From: G963662905 sp963676415
GTDB taxonomy: Bacteria > Bacteroidota > Bacteroidia > Bacteroidales > WRLA01
DNA length: 64,000 nt
Direction of reading: 5' to 3'
Assembly: GCA_963676415.1 (NCBI GenBank)
Contig: OY781097.1
Coordinates: forward strand, 1,302,001-1,366,000
Part shown: piece by piece, positions 18,324-27,064 of the stretch
Layout of the letters: every line of letters starts with the position of its first letter
How positions within the stretch are numbered: the stretch's first letter is position 1
Made by a program: the position numbers and the translations under genes
The notes under the pieces: model-generated
Told to the model about the DNA's origin: nothing
Database searches by the model: none
Seen by the model: only the letters and a program-made list of their open reading frames with translations

Positions 18324-19526
18324 ATGCAATATCTGGAAGAGATTCAAAAATATGTGGAGCTGCTGTACCGGCAATCCGAAACAAAAGATTTTAAGCTGCA
18401 TAATTTGCAGCGCACCCGCGAAATTGTACATTATGCCGGTTTGCTGGGGCAGCGCAACGGGCTGTCGAAAGAGGATATGCTGAACCTGGAGATTTGTGCC
18501 TGGTTCAGCGAAACGGGTTTTTTGCGTGACTACCGCAGGAATGAGGAAAAATCCATGGAGCTTATGTCGGAATATCTTGCCGAAACCGATATGGACCCGC
18601 AGCGGATTGAAGTCCTGAAACAGGCCATTGCTGCTACCCGCATTCCACACAGTCCCAAAAACCTGATGGAAGAAAGCCTCTGTGATGCCATCACTTACGA
18701 GCTGGGCAGTGAAGGTTTTGAGGAAAAACTGGATTTGTACCGCGAAGAAGTCAACCGCCTGTGGAATACAGAAATGGAGGCACTCGATTTTTATGATGTA
18801 ATCCTGGGCATCCTGAATTCTCATAAATATTTTACTTCGGCGGCAAAAGAGCTTTTCGATGAAAACCTGAACAATAACCGTAAGATCATCCGCAAACGAA
18901 TAAAAAAGAAAGCCCGGAAGCTGGAAGAAAAACTGGATGACCAAAACGAAAAGGTAAAGAAGCTAAATAAGAAATACGAAGAAATGAAAGCGCCGGCACG
19001 GGGCATCGAAACCATGTTCAAGGTTACTTCGCGCAATCAGATTACCTTAAGCCAGATTGCTGATAATAAGGCAAATATCCTGATTACGGTTTGTTCGATC
19101 ATTCTCTCTGTCATGGTGACCATGGTGATCCGTAAAATCAACGAATATCCGCATATGGCTTTGCCTTCGCTGGGCCTGATCCTGACCAGTCTGGTTACCA
19201 TTATTTTTGCCATTTTGGCCACACGTCCCAAGGTTTCGCAGGGAACTTTTACCAAAGAGGATATCCGCGAGAAACGCACCAACCTTTTGTTTTTCGGTAA
19301 TTTCTATAAAATGTCGTTCAAAGATTACGAATGGGGCGTGCGCGAAATGATGCGCGATTATGATGGCTTATACCATAATATGATTCTGGATCAATATACG
19401 CTGGGTGTGGTGCTGGCACGCAAATACCGATTGCTGCGCAAGGCTTTTAATATTTTTATGTTTGGCCTCAGCGGTTCTATTCTGATGGTGATTTTGATTG
19501 AAATTTTCAGGGATTATACGGTTTAA
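18324..19526 (+). CDS. Pycsar-effector-like (DUF5706) membrane protein with degenerate HD-type domain
   Basis: 400 aa. Residues 15-170 look like an HD phosphohydrolase fold but the usual HNxxHT is HNLQRT (26-31) and the usual FHDTGY is FSETGF (61-66), so metal ligands are missing. A charged coiled coil (about 190-235) leads to a C-terminal DUF5706/Pycsar-effector-like part with membrane segments near 255-275, 288-305 and 382-397 and the conserved TSRNQITLSQIADNKANILITV. In Pycsar defence, proteins with this membrane domain are triggered by cyclic nucleotides made by a cyclase. Its 3' end overlaps by 4 bases the convergent cyclase-containing operon. A non-defence role is equally possible. Confidence 0.7.
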   Translation: MQYLEEIQKYVELLYRQSETKDFKLHNLQRTREIVHYAGLLGQRNGLSKEDMLNLEICAWFSETGFLRDYRRNEEKSMELMSEYLAETDMDPQRIEVLKQAIAATRIPHSPKNLMEESLCDAITYELGSEGFEEKLDLYREEVNRLWNTEMEALDFYDVILGILNSHKYFTSAAKELFDENLNNNRKIIRKRIKKKARKLEEKLDDQNEKVKKLNKKYEEMKAPARGIETMFKVTSRNQITLSQIADNKANILITVCSIILSVMVTMVIRKINEYPHMALPSLGLILTSLVTIIFAILATRPKVSQGTFTKEDIREKRTNLLFFGNFYKMSFKDYEWGVREMMRDYDGLYHNMILDQYTLGVVLARKYRLLRKAFNIFMFGLSGSILMVILIEIFRDYTV

Positions 19527-20356
19527 AACTGATAAATCATCGATAAGCCCATACCGGTGGATGCGGGCACGAAACCTATTTTGCTGTCTTTATTCCTTTT
19601 GATGCGGTGCAGTTCGGGGATCAGGATTCCACAGAGCGCGCCCACTGCTGTTCCGGTGATGATGTCGGTAGGAAAATGCTTGCCTGCCTGATAGCGGAAT
19701 ATCCCGGTGATGGCCGGAGGCACCAGTGCAGCGGCATAAACCAGCAGTTTTTTACCGTCACTGAATTCGGGATGGTAATCACAAAATACTTTTGCCGTGA
19801 AGAAAGAGCTTGTTGCCGTGGTGGATGTATGTCCGCTGAAAAACGAATCGGTTGTTCCGCCTCCGGTTTTTTTGCCAATGGGCACATCGGGATTATAGAT
19901 ATAGGGCCGGATGCGGTTGGTGAAGCGTGGGCCGCCCCAGGTATATAAATTGGCGTTGATGGCATGTGTTTCCAGATAAAGCAGGAGCAAATCGGGCCAG
20001 TCGTGGCGGATTTTTTCATCAAACATGAGCAGGGCTGGCAGCAAAATGGAAATTTGCATCGTCCTGTCACTAATAACTTGGGCGTCACCACTATACGGAT
20101 CGTGATAGGTGGCGCCGCGATCAAAGGCCCAGATGTCCATGCGGTCGAGCCCCATGATTTCTTCTTCGCTTAAAGAAGGTTTTTCGCGCAAAGAAATCAA
20201 CCCCAGAAAATTGGAAATATAGCCCGCAGCTGTTATGGGAATATCCCATTTATAATTCATTTTGTAAACACTGCTGTCTTGTTTTTGTGCTTTCAGCGAT
20301 GCGCTCAAAATTAACGCACACAGCAAAAGCATCATTTTGCTTTTTCGTTTGTTCAT
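19523..20356 (-). CDS. PAP2-family phosphatase, secreted/membrane
   Basis: 277 aa with an N-terminal signal or anchor segment (ALILSASLKAQ). The acid-phosphatase motifs are visible: FFSGHTSTTA (motif with the His proton donor) and FRYQAGKHFPTDIITG (motif with the nucleophilic His and Asp). Such enzymes remove phosphate from lipid or small phosphate esters in the periplasm. It is the last gene of the minus-strand operon, 37 bases after the large phosphoesterase-like gene, and converges on the Pycsar-effector-like gene. Confidence 0.87.
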   Translation of the reverse strand: MNKRKSKMMLLLCALILSASLKAQKQDSSVYKMNYKWDIPITAAGYISNFLGLISLREKPSLSEEEIMGLDRMDIWAFDRGATYHDPYSGDAQVISDRTMQISILLPALLMFDEKIRHDWPDLLLLYLETHAINANLYTWGGPRFTNRIRPYIYNPDVPIGKKTGGGTTDSFFSGHTSTTATSSFFTAKVFCDYHPEFSDGKKLLVYAAALVPPAITGIFRYQAGKHFPTDIITGTAVGALCGILIPELHRIKRNKDSKIGFVPASTGMGLSMIYQF

Positions 20357-20393
20357 GTTTTACCTGTCCTTTTTTCAGCGGCTCAATGCTGAA

Positions 20394-23300
20394 TTAATAC
20401 TGGAAGCTAAATTTCAGAGAAAATATATCCGCCTCCGAAGAATGTTCATATACTGCGTTTATAGCCAGGAATTTATAGGGTGCTGCCCAAATCCCTCCGC
20501 CATATCCATGATGCCATTGATCCGATTTTTCATCTGCATACCAAACCCTGCCACAATCATAAAATCCTAAAATCCCAACATCTCCGTTGAGCAAATAATT
20601 GTGCAAACGGAAAATCCGTACGCGTAATTCCGTATTTTGGTACAGAGCTTCATCTCCGGTAAAACGGTTGCCCCTGTACCCGCGCAAATTGGTGTTTCCG
20701 CCCAAAGCAGATGCAAAATAAAAAGGATAGTCTCCAAAAGTTTTGGAATATCCGGCGCGCAAAGCCAAAACCGTTCCCGGATCGCGGTGAAAGCTTATAT
20801 AATAGCGCGCATCGGCCTGCAGGCGACTGAAATAATTGCCTGCCGTAAAATTGCGGAACAGATCATAGTTCAGCTTTGCAAACAATCCCCTTGATGGCAA
20901 AACATCATTATTTCGCTTGTCTATTTTGCCTTCGAGTGCCAAACCAACAAAATGATTTCGTGTGAACCACTGCTTCCAATAAGGTGGGAGCAAATCGGGG
21001 TCCAGAATGCGTTTTTTGTTCTTTTCTACTTCAACCGTAAGGTATTGCGGCCCAAAACTCAAATTGTACTCTTTACCGAAATTTAATCGCAAAGCCGGAC
21101 GCACCGAAGCCATTTCATAGCGAACACGATAAAAATCTTTATCCGAACTGTCATTTGTAGTTTCGTTTCCAAAACCATAGAAATTATTCACGTATTCGGG
21201 TACGGATAAATCAGCTTTTATCAGGAAATCCAGTTGCCCGACCTTATTGGAAAAGGCCGCTTTGTAGTGGATGTTATATGCTCCTGTGGCCAAAGCCGCG
21301 CTGGCCGTGATGCTTTGCGCGCTGCTGTCGCGCCAGTTGAAATTGCGGAAAAGCGCACCGCCTCCGATAAAAACCCCATCATCAGGATTATAACCACCAT
21401 TGACCAAAGGCATAACCACATCGTACTCATACAACAGCCGGTCGTATTTATTAATGCCTTTTCGATTGCTCAGGCGGTCAGAAGTTTCCCTTCCTGCATG
21501 TAAAAGCGTGTTTTTCTTTTTGTCGTAAACACGCGTTTTGCGGCATAAACCGCCAACATGGCTTGAATCTGTGATCACATCATCTCCTTTGCCTCCAATA
21601 ATACGCACCAGTGGGCTTTTCTTCACATTTCCGCGCACAATAAATTCATCGTCTCCTTTGCGTCCGTAGAGGTTGATTTCTTTGGTTGTTTTATTTTCAA
21701 AAGTGCGGTCGTAGAGCGTATTCTTTTTCCTTCCTTTTTTATCGCTGAGCGCGATGACCTCAACCCGTGTGCTGTCGTCACTGATGCGGTCCACGATAAA
21801 AAGCTCGCGCCTTTTGGTTCCGGGAATATCCACTTCGCGGGAGAGGAATTCGTAATACTCTTCAAAATATTCGGGGAGATGCTCGCGGCGGGCTTTCATC
21901 TTTGTGATTAATTCTTCACCTCTCGATGCATCAATGGATGCCGGCAGTGAATTTTTCACTGAATTTTCAATCAGGCTGTCGGTAAGGCAGGCGATAAATT
22001 CCCTGGCTGTTTTTTCCCAAAGGTTTCGGTCGGCTTCATTCAGGAAGCTACGGTCGAAATGACGTGCATTGTATTCCAGCCCGGCAATATCGCGGATTGT
22101 AGCATCAAATCCCTGGAATTTCGGCAGCATCCATTTGCGTGACGCGACCCACAGCAAGGGCCCCTGTCCTTTAAAAAATGCGTTGTCGCGATCGCGTGGC
22201 ACCGGTTTGTAGGTGGTGAAACCATCCCCTTCAAAAACCGACCAGCGCCATTGGTCGTCGTGCCGGTCCCAGTCGCCTATAAAAATATCGAGCATACGCG
22301 AGCGCAGCACCTGTTGCTGATCAATGCGGCTTTTGTGTTTTTCGCTGGTTTTTTTCAAAACTTTTGAAGTGCTTTCCATGTCCTCGGGACGGCCAAAACC
22401 TGCTACATCTGTCCTGTTGCCTGCCGGACGTTCTTCAAAAAGGAAGAGTTTGTTTTTCATTTCATTGCGGTAAATGCCCAAAGCAGGATCATCGGGCATA
22501 TACACATAGCGCGGATTGGTATGATAAACGCCCGTGGCTTCTGCCAATGGCGGCACAACCAGAGCGCCGTAAGGGAAGGAAGCGGAAATCATGTCCTGAA
22601 GGACATCCTGAGCTACAGTTCCTGCAAATTCTTCGGTCATTACTTTGTCCACCGATTTATCTACCGAGCGCAAAACATATTGCCGTCCGTCCGGAGCCTG
22701 CAAGCGGTAGGAGCTGGTCTGGAAACCGCCGCCTCTCTGAAGGATCACCAGGCCGTCTTTTTCTTTCAGGATGTCGAAATACGCGAATGTGTCGGGCAAA
22801 GCCCATTCTTTGCGGTAATTGTCGCCCAGCCAGAAACGGTGCCATCCACCGGCTTCATATTCTTTTCCCGCCGGGCAAACAGCGGTGCTGTCGGTATAAT
22901 CGTAATTGCGGTGCGTATCCGGAAGGGCTTGAAAATCAGGTGCAGGAATAAGGAGGGTTTCTTTTTGATTGTCTGGATTTTCTGTTTTGATAATCAAATT
23001 GATGCTGCCATTTTTTTGAATATCGAGCAGGACAAAACCGGCATCCGGACTGGAAAAGCGTTTTTCTTTATCCACAGAAGCATTTATTGCCGGAGCACCG
23101 TTTAGGCTTCCGCTTTGCACCTGAGCGAGATTCCTTGTATCAAATTCCAGCATATGGTCGTGCCCGGAAATATAAGCGGTTTGTTTGCTTTTTGAGAGGA
23201 AATCCATGAAACGTTTGCGGAAATCACGGTATTCGGGATGCGCCAAATCCTGCGGTTCGCCTAAGCTTGCGCGATAACCGGTGTACAAAAATCCCGGCAG

Positions 23301-24026
23301 GGGGACCCAAAGGGATTTATTGGCCAGCCGCAAGGGGAACAGTTGTGCATAAAGCGGAAAACCACCGCCATGAATGCCCCGGCTTTGCAGTGGGTGATGC
23401 CCGAAAATCAGCACATTGCGGTGCGGATTGCGGGCAATGATATCGTGCAGGGCAGAGAGGATGTTGTTTTCCACTTCATTGGGCGCCCCGGTTTCCGATT
23501 TGATGTAGGGACATTCGTTGGAAACATCCGTTTTTCGTTCGCCATGCAGCCACCACTGAGTATCCAGAAAAACGAGCATGGTATTAGTGCCAAAAGGGAT
23601 TTCATAAGGCCCCGGACAAGATCCTTCGGGCACAATGCGGGCTTCGGGGAAGTGTTCGGCAAGAAGCCCGGAAAATTCGTCCAGATTGTCAAAACCATTG
23701 TGATGGCCTTTGAGCCAGTTCATTTCATCGGGTAAAATCAAGACCTCACCGGCAAAATTTTGAGCAATTTCTTTTAATTCTCTGATCCGTAGAAGCGATT
23801 TTTCATAGCAGGATGTTTTGTCTTCATCATAAGCGCAGGCAGGGAGAAAATCGCCGGTAATGACCCATGCGGAAGTTTCAGGCATAGAAGAAAGTTGTTT
23901 TTTCAGCTTATACACCATGCTTTTGTTGTCGAAATCACCATCGCTGACCAATATCTGCCGCGAACCCTGTGCCATCAAAAGGCACGGAAATATGATTAGT
24001 GCAAGAAAGATTAAAATCCGCTTCAT
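20394..24026 (-). CDS. Large fusion: degenerate metallophosphoesterase, kinase-like middle and BamA-like barrel
   Basis: 1210 aa from ATG 24026 (signal peptide MKRILIFLALIIF...MAQG). Residues 20-350 resemble calcineurin-like phosphoesterases: TGDF, FGHHPLQS and SGHDHMLEFD remain, but the GNHDW motif reads LPDEMNW, so the metal site seems impaired. The middle (about 430-720) has YVLRSVDKS, IGDWDRHDDQWRW and PRDRDNAFF, reminiscent of the catalytic Lys, DRH and D-N motifs of HipA/FAM20-like kinases. Residues about 860-1210 are alternating strands of a BamA/TamA (surface antigen D15) barrel with GGNTNLRGYRGNRF. It is presumably an outer-membrane protein with a periplasmic or surface domain. Third gene of the cyclase operon. 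Confidence 0.78.
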   Translation of the reverse strand: MKRILIFLALIIFPCLLMAQGSRQILVSDGDFDNKSMVYKLKKQLSSMPETSAWVITGDFLPACAYDEDKTSCYEKSLLRIRELKEIAQNFAGEVLILPDEMNWLKGHHNGFDNLDEFSGLLAEHFPEARIVPEGSCPGPYEIPFGTNTMLVFLDTQWWLHGERKTDVSNECPYIKSETGAPNEVENNILSALHDIIARNPHRNVLIFGHHPLQSRGIHGGGFPLYAQLFPLRLANKSLWVPLPGFLYTGYRASLGEPQDLAHPEYRDFRKRFMDFLSKSKQTAYISGHDHMLEFDTRNLAQVQSGSLNGAPAINASVDKEKRFSSPDAGFVLLDIQKNGSINLIIKTENPDNQKETLLIPAPDFQALPDTHRNYDYTDSTAVCPAGKEYEAGGWHRFWLGDNYRKEWALPDTFAYFDILKEKDGLVILQRGGGFQTSSYRLQAPDGRQYVLRSVDKSVDKVMTEEFAGTVAQDVLQDMISASFPYGALVVPPLAEATGVYHTNPRYVYMPDDPALGIYRNEMKNKLFLFEERPAGNRTDVAGFGRPEDMESTSKVLKKTSEKHKSRIDQQQVLRSRMLDIFIGDWDRHDDQWRWSVFEGDGFTTYKPVPRDRDNAFFKGQGPLLWVASRKWMLPKFQGFDATIRDIAGLEYNARHFDRSFLNEADRNLWEKTAREFIACLTDSLIENSVKNSLPASIDASRGEELITKMKARREHLPEYFEEYYEFLSREVDIPGTKRRELFIVDRISDDSTRVEVIALSDKKGRKKNTLYDRTFENKTTKEINLYGRKGDDEFIVRGNVKKSPLVRIIGGKGDDVITDSSHVGGLCRKTRVYDKKKNTLLHAGRETSDRLSNRKGINKYDRLLYEYDVVMPLVNGGYNPDDGVFIGGGALFRNFNWRDSSAQSITASAALATGAYNIHYKAAFSNKVGQLDFLIKADLSVPEYVNNFYGFGNETTNDSSDKDFYRVRYEMASVRPALRLNFGKEYNLSFGPQYLTVEVEKNKKRILDPDLLPPYWKQWFTRNHFVGLALEGKIDKRNNDVLPSRGLFAKLNYDLFRNFTAGNYFSRLQADARYYISFHRDPGTVLALRAGYSKTFGDYPFYFASALGGNTNLRGYRGNRFTGDEALYQNTELRVRIFRLHNYLLNGDVGILGFYDCGRVWYADEKSDQWHHGYGGGIWAAPYKFLAINAVYEHSSEADIFSLKFSFQY

Positions 24027-24048
24027 CTGTATTTTCTTTGATAGGATG

Positions 24049-24981
24049 CTAATCACTTAGATAATTAAAAATCAATATACTGGCAACGCGACTATTGGCC
24101 TCATTGGAAATATACAATTTGCCTTCACGGTCAAAACAGATGCCTTCGGCCTGCTGGAAACTGTCTTTTGATAGTTTTACGAACTTTTTGATCCTGCCTA
24201 CACGGTCTATGATCAGGATTCCGTAGCTGTTGGCAGAAAGCAAGTAAATATCCTGTGTAAAAGGATGAACGGCAATACCGGAGGGTTGAAAACGTATATC
24301 GCCCGATTCATGCAGAAAGGAGGCAATTTGAACGGAAATCCGGTCGAAAAAACTCTCATTTTCTTCATTTTGCACTGAATCGAGATGGATTTTCATAAAG
24401 GGTTCTTTGATCAGCTTTTCTTTTACGAGGTCATAACGGTACACCGAACGGACATCGGCCCCCTCATCTCCGGGTTCCAGCCCGCCATAGGCTTTGCAGG
24501 CTATTAAAAGGCTGTGCGTTAATGGATCGTAGCATAAACCTTCTGTATCATTATATGAACTCAGCTTTGTTTTATGCTTTTTGGAGTCCACATCCTCCTT
24601 TTTGTCTTTTTTCTTTTTTTTCAGTTCATCAATTTCAAATATAGTTCCATCGCTGCGCAGGACAAAGAAATGACCGCCGGCTATTGTTATGTCCTCATAA
24701 TCGTCATTTTTACCAAAATCATATTTTGTTTTGATTTCACCGTGCATATTCAGTTTGTAGATATGGGCTTTTTCATCCTGAATGGCGTAAATATGATCGT
24801 CATGCACTGCGATACCGCTGATTTCTTCCAGTTCATCATCGAGCAAAATAATATTGGCAGGATTGGAAATATCGTATGGAAAGAGGAGGGAATTTTGCGC
24901 ATTGATTTGGCTGAAAACAAAGCACATAAAGAGCAACAGCAGGGGGAGAAAAAATTTATTCAGGCGGAAAAAAAGTTTCAT
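24049..24981 (-). CDS. SdiA-regulated-family beta-propeller protein
   Basis: 310 aa from ATG 24981, which follows the TGA of the cyclase gene (TGATATG), indicating coupled translation; an ATG at 24993 would overlap it by 11 bases. Signal peptide to about residue 28. Propeller-like repeats include EEISGIAVHDDHIYAIQDE, NDTEGLCYDPLTHSLLIAC and AEGICFDREGKLYISNE, as in the SdiA-regulated family. A lysine-rich insertion (ELKKKKKDKKEDVDSKK) interrupts one blade. Its role is unknown; position suggests work with the outer-membrane phosphoesterase-like protein 22 bases downstream. Confidence 0.82.
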   Translation of the reverse strand: MKLFFRLNKFFLPLLLLFMCFVFSQINAQNSLLFPYDISNPANIILLDDELEEISGIAVHDDHIYAIQDEKAHIYKLNMHGEIKTKYDFGKNDDYEDITIAGGHFFVLRSDGTIFEIDELKKKKKDKKEDVDSKKHKTKLSSYNDTEGLCYDPLTHSLLIACKAYGGLEPGDEGADVRSVYRYDLVKEKLIKEPFMKIHLDSVQNEENESFFDRISVQIASFLHESGDIRFQPSGIAVHPFTQDIYLLSANSYGILIIDRVGRIKKFVKLSKDSFQQAEGICFDREGKLYISNEANSRVASILIFNYLSD

Positions 24982-24982
24982 A

Positions 24983-26125
24983 TCAGGCGCCATTTTGCTT
25001 TAAAGATATATTTTTTTTTGGGCTTAATGCGGCTAAAGCCTGGCTGCCCGGAATGCCCCGGAGCTTTATATTGCCCTGAGGATGAACATCGAATTCTTTC
25101 AGCGGGTGTTTTTCGGTGAGCTTGAGGGTGGTCATTAAAGGAAATCCAAGATGTTTGGCTTCCTCCATCATCCGTGATGTAAGGTTGAGTACCTGCCCGT
25201 GGTATGCAATTTCAATTTTTACTTCCCCACCCACTTCGGCCACAGTAACATAGCCCTGACCCACTGCGCCCGTAAAGGAAGGTTCAATACCGTATTTCGC
25301 CCAAAATTGCCCGTAACCGCCAGAGAGGGATTCGCTGAAATCAAAAAACAAACGTACGGCATCTTTATAAGCTTCTTTTCGCTTTTTCCTTATACGCCAA
25401 GTGATTACAACTTCATCGCCAACAAACTGGTATATTTCTCCATCATATTTTTCAACAAAACCGGCCAGCATTTTATAGCATTCCTGAATCATTTTGCTGT
25501 AGCGCACATGTCCCAGCTTGGCATTGGTCAGTGTACTGTTGTCCAGATCCATAAACAGGAATACACGTTCTTCTTCTCTTGGCCTGTAATAGCGTCCGGT
25601 AAGCATGGCAAAAAACTGTGCATGGCCGAATTTCCGGCTCATCAGGCGCAGAAAGTTGCCCGAAAGCGTGATGATCAAACCCCAAAGGAAAAAATAGTAG
25701 AAAAGGGATGAATGGATGTATTCGGCAATTTGTTGCGGATATTCCGATATTGGAACTTCATCATGAAAAATAAGCACATAAAAAAAGAGCGCCATAATAG
25801 AGACAAAAAACATCGTGGCTACAAAAACCAGTGTTTTGATAAAAAGCACACGGCGCAGGCTTTTGTTGCGGAACCAGCGCGGAAAAAGATAAAGCTCAAC
25901 CATACCAACAAGTACGCCAATGATCAGCCCCGCGATGGTGGCAAAATACATATTGTCGCGCAGCAATACCATGGCCTTGTCTTCAAAAAAGGATTTTGAT
26001 TCTTCATGCAGGCTCAGATAGCGTAGAAAAATAATAATACGCAGGGAGAAAACCCACCATAAAATCAGGAAAATATATTCCCTTAGGCGTATTTTATTTG
26101 ATATGTTATGTTTACACTTTCGCAT
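24983..26125 (-). CDS. Membrane-bound class III adenylate/guanylate cyclase
   Basis: 380 aa. Four membrane segments in residues 15-165, then a catalytic class III domain: metal Asp in FLFMDLDNST, second metal Asp in YQFVGDEVVITW, and HGQVLNLTSRM near the transition-state residues. It makes cAMP or another cyclic nucleotide in the cytoplasm; the specificity residues are not certain from reading. First gene of a four-gene operon (cyclase, propeller, phosphoesterase-barrel, PAP2). A -7 box lies 21 bases upstream of the ATG. Convergent to a Pycsar-effector-like gene, but 5 kb away, unlike classical Pycsar pairs. Confidence 0.87.
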   Translation of the reverse strand: MRKCKHNISNKIRLREYIFLILWWVFSLRIIIFLRYLSLHEESKSFFEDKAMVLLRDNMYFATIAGLIIGVLVGMVELYLFPRWFRNKSLRRVLFIKTLVFVATMFFVSIMALFFYVLIFHDEVPISEYPQQIAEYIHSSLFYYFFLWGLIITLSGNFLRLMSRKFGHAQFFAMLTGRYYRPREEERVFLFMDLDNSTLTNAKLGHVRYSKMIQECYKMLAGFVEKYDGEIYQFVGDEVVITWRIRKKRKEAYKDAVRLFFDFSESLSGGYGQFWAKYGIEPSFTGAVGQGYVTVAEVGGEVKIEIAYHGQVLNLTSRMMEEAKHLGFPLMTTLKLTEKHPLKEFDVHPQGNIKLRGIPGSQALAALSPKKNISLKQNGA

Positions 26126-26146
26126 TGCAGCTTCCAGGCTTTAGGA

Positions 26147-26154
26147 CAAAGATA
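26147..26154 (-). promoter_or_regulatory. -7 promoter element TATCTTTG of the cyclase operon
   Basis: Exact TAnnTTTG on the minus strand, 21 bases before the ATG at 26125. Confidence 0.5.
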
Positions 26155-26327
26155 CAAAATGAGCTTTGCCCTGTATTAAGAATTATGTCCGTAATCCGTT
26201 TCAGGCGTTCTGTATCATCGGATTGCACACGCAAAATTCATAATATGAATTAGTTAAAGCATAAGGATTTCAGCGTATAAGCTTTGTGAAAATTTGAGAA
26301 AGGGCTAATCTATTTAAACGGGTTTGA

Positions 26328-26795
26328 TCAATCTACATTGATGTCCGCAATAAATTCTTTATAATCGATAAAAACTTCTTCGAAAACAATCATAGATTTA
26401 TAGAGGAAACGGTAAATAGGATACCAGTCGTCGCGGCGGTAAATATTAACGTTTTCGAGATGGCAGAAAATGCGCGAAAACTCTTTGGTAAACTCATCGG
26501 AATGCACTAAATCCCAATGGATGGGAAAAGGGCATTTCTCGGAGATGATGGTTTTCAGGCTTTCAAATTTTTCATAGTACTCCATGCGTTTTTGCTCATT
26601 GGAGGTTTTGATGTCGATGGAGCTGAGGGCATAATCGCGGTCCACCTCAAATTTGAGGTTTACGGGTTTTATGCCGGTCCTGTCGAGCATCCATTTCTTC
26701 GGAAAACCGAGCTTCCGCCTGCGGCTGCCCGAATATCGTTTGAAACCGTCCCAGAATTCTTCCCTTATTTGTTTTGCTTCCTCTTTGCTGTACAT
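26328..26795 (-). CDS. DUF4268-like protein
   Basis: 155 aa from ATG 26795 (MYSKEEAKQIREEFW). The opening SKEEAKQ-REEFW, the central DYALSSIDI and repeated aromatic/charged helices resemble DUF4268, a domain near nucleases in some restriction or defence proteins, but here it stands alone and no catalytic motif is visible. The start is fixed by a -7 box at 26811-26818: a longer reading from 26813 would begin inside the promoter. Probably monocistronic. Confidence 0.7.
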   Translation of the reverse strand: MYSKEEAKQIREEFWDGFKRYSGSRRRKLGFPKKWMLDRTGIKPVNLKFEVDRDYALSSIDIKTSNEQKRMEYYEKFESLKTIISEKCPFPIHWDLVHSDEFTKEFSRIFCHLENVNIYRRDDWYPIYRFLYKSMIVFEEVFIDYKEFIADINVD

Positions 26796-26810
26796 GATGA
26801 TGTTTTGCGG

Positions 26811-26818
26811 CAAAAATA
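26811..26818 (-). promoter_or_regulatory. -7 promoter element TATTTTTG
   Basis: TAnnTTTG match 15 bases before the ATG at 26795; decides the start of the DUF4268-like gene. Confidence 0.5.
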
Positions 26819-26822
26819 CATA

Positions 26823-26852
26823 ATTAGTTTTTGTCCATAATGTCTCCCGAAG
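26823..26852. repeat. Solo end of the phoB-phoR palindromic element
   Basis: ATTAGTTTTTGTCCATAATG followed by TCTCCCGAAG; the same terminal sequence opens the two elements at 32388 and 32537. Only this end is visible here, so it is a truncated copy. It lies in the gap between the DUF4268-like gene and the Zn peptidase. Confidence 0.6.
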
Positions 26853-27064
26853 CTAAGGCTTTTGTTTTGCGCGATGATATTGAGTTTGGGTACAAAAACA
26901 CCATACCTCTCTGGCTGTTTGGCTTTACTTATTAATGGGTTATTGTGATGATCGCCTTGCCAAACGAAAAGCATTATTGCTGACAAATAACACATTTGCG
27001 GTTTTCAAAAACCAAATGGCAAACTTTTTGTTCTGCTATTTTAAGGATTAAAATCAATGAAATT

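Noticed and set aside
20400..24000. Long plus-strand open frames inside the large minus-strand gene, and similar antisense frames elsewhere (e.g. 22364-23105, 46934-47692)
   Set aside because: They lie wholly opposite genes with recognised domains and have no family motifs, signal peptides or promoters of their own.
18324..26154. A classical Pycsar defence pair
   Set aside because: The cyclase is membrane-bound and more than 5 kb from the effector-like gene, on the opposite strand; only a looser link is proposed.
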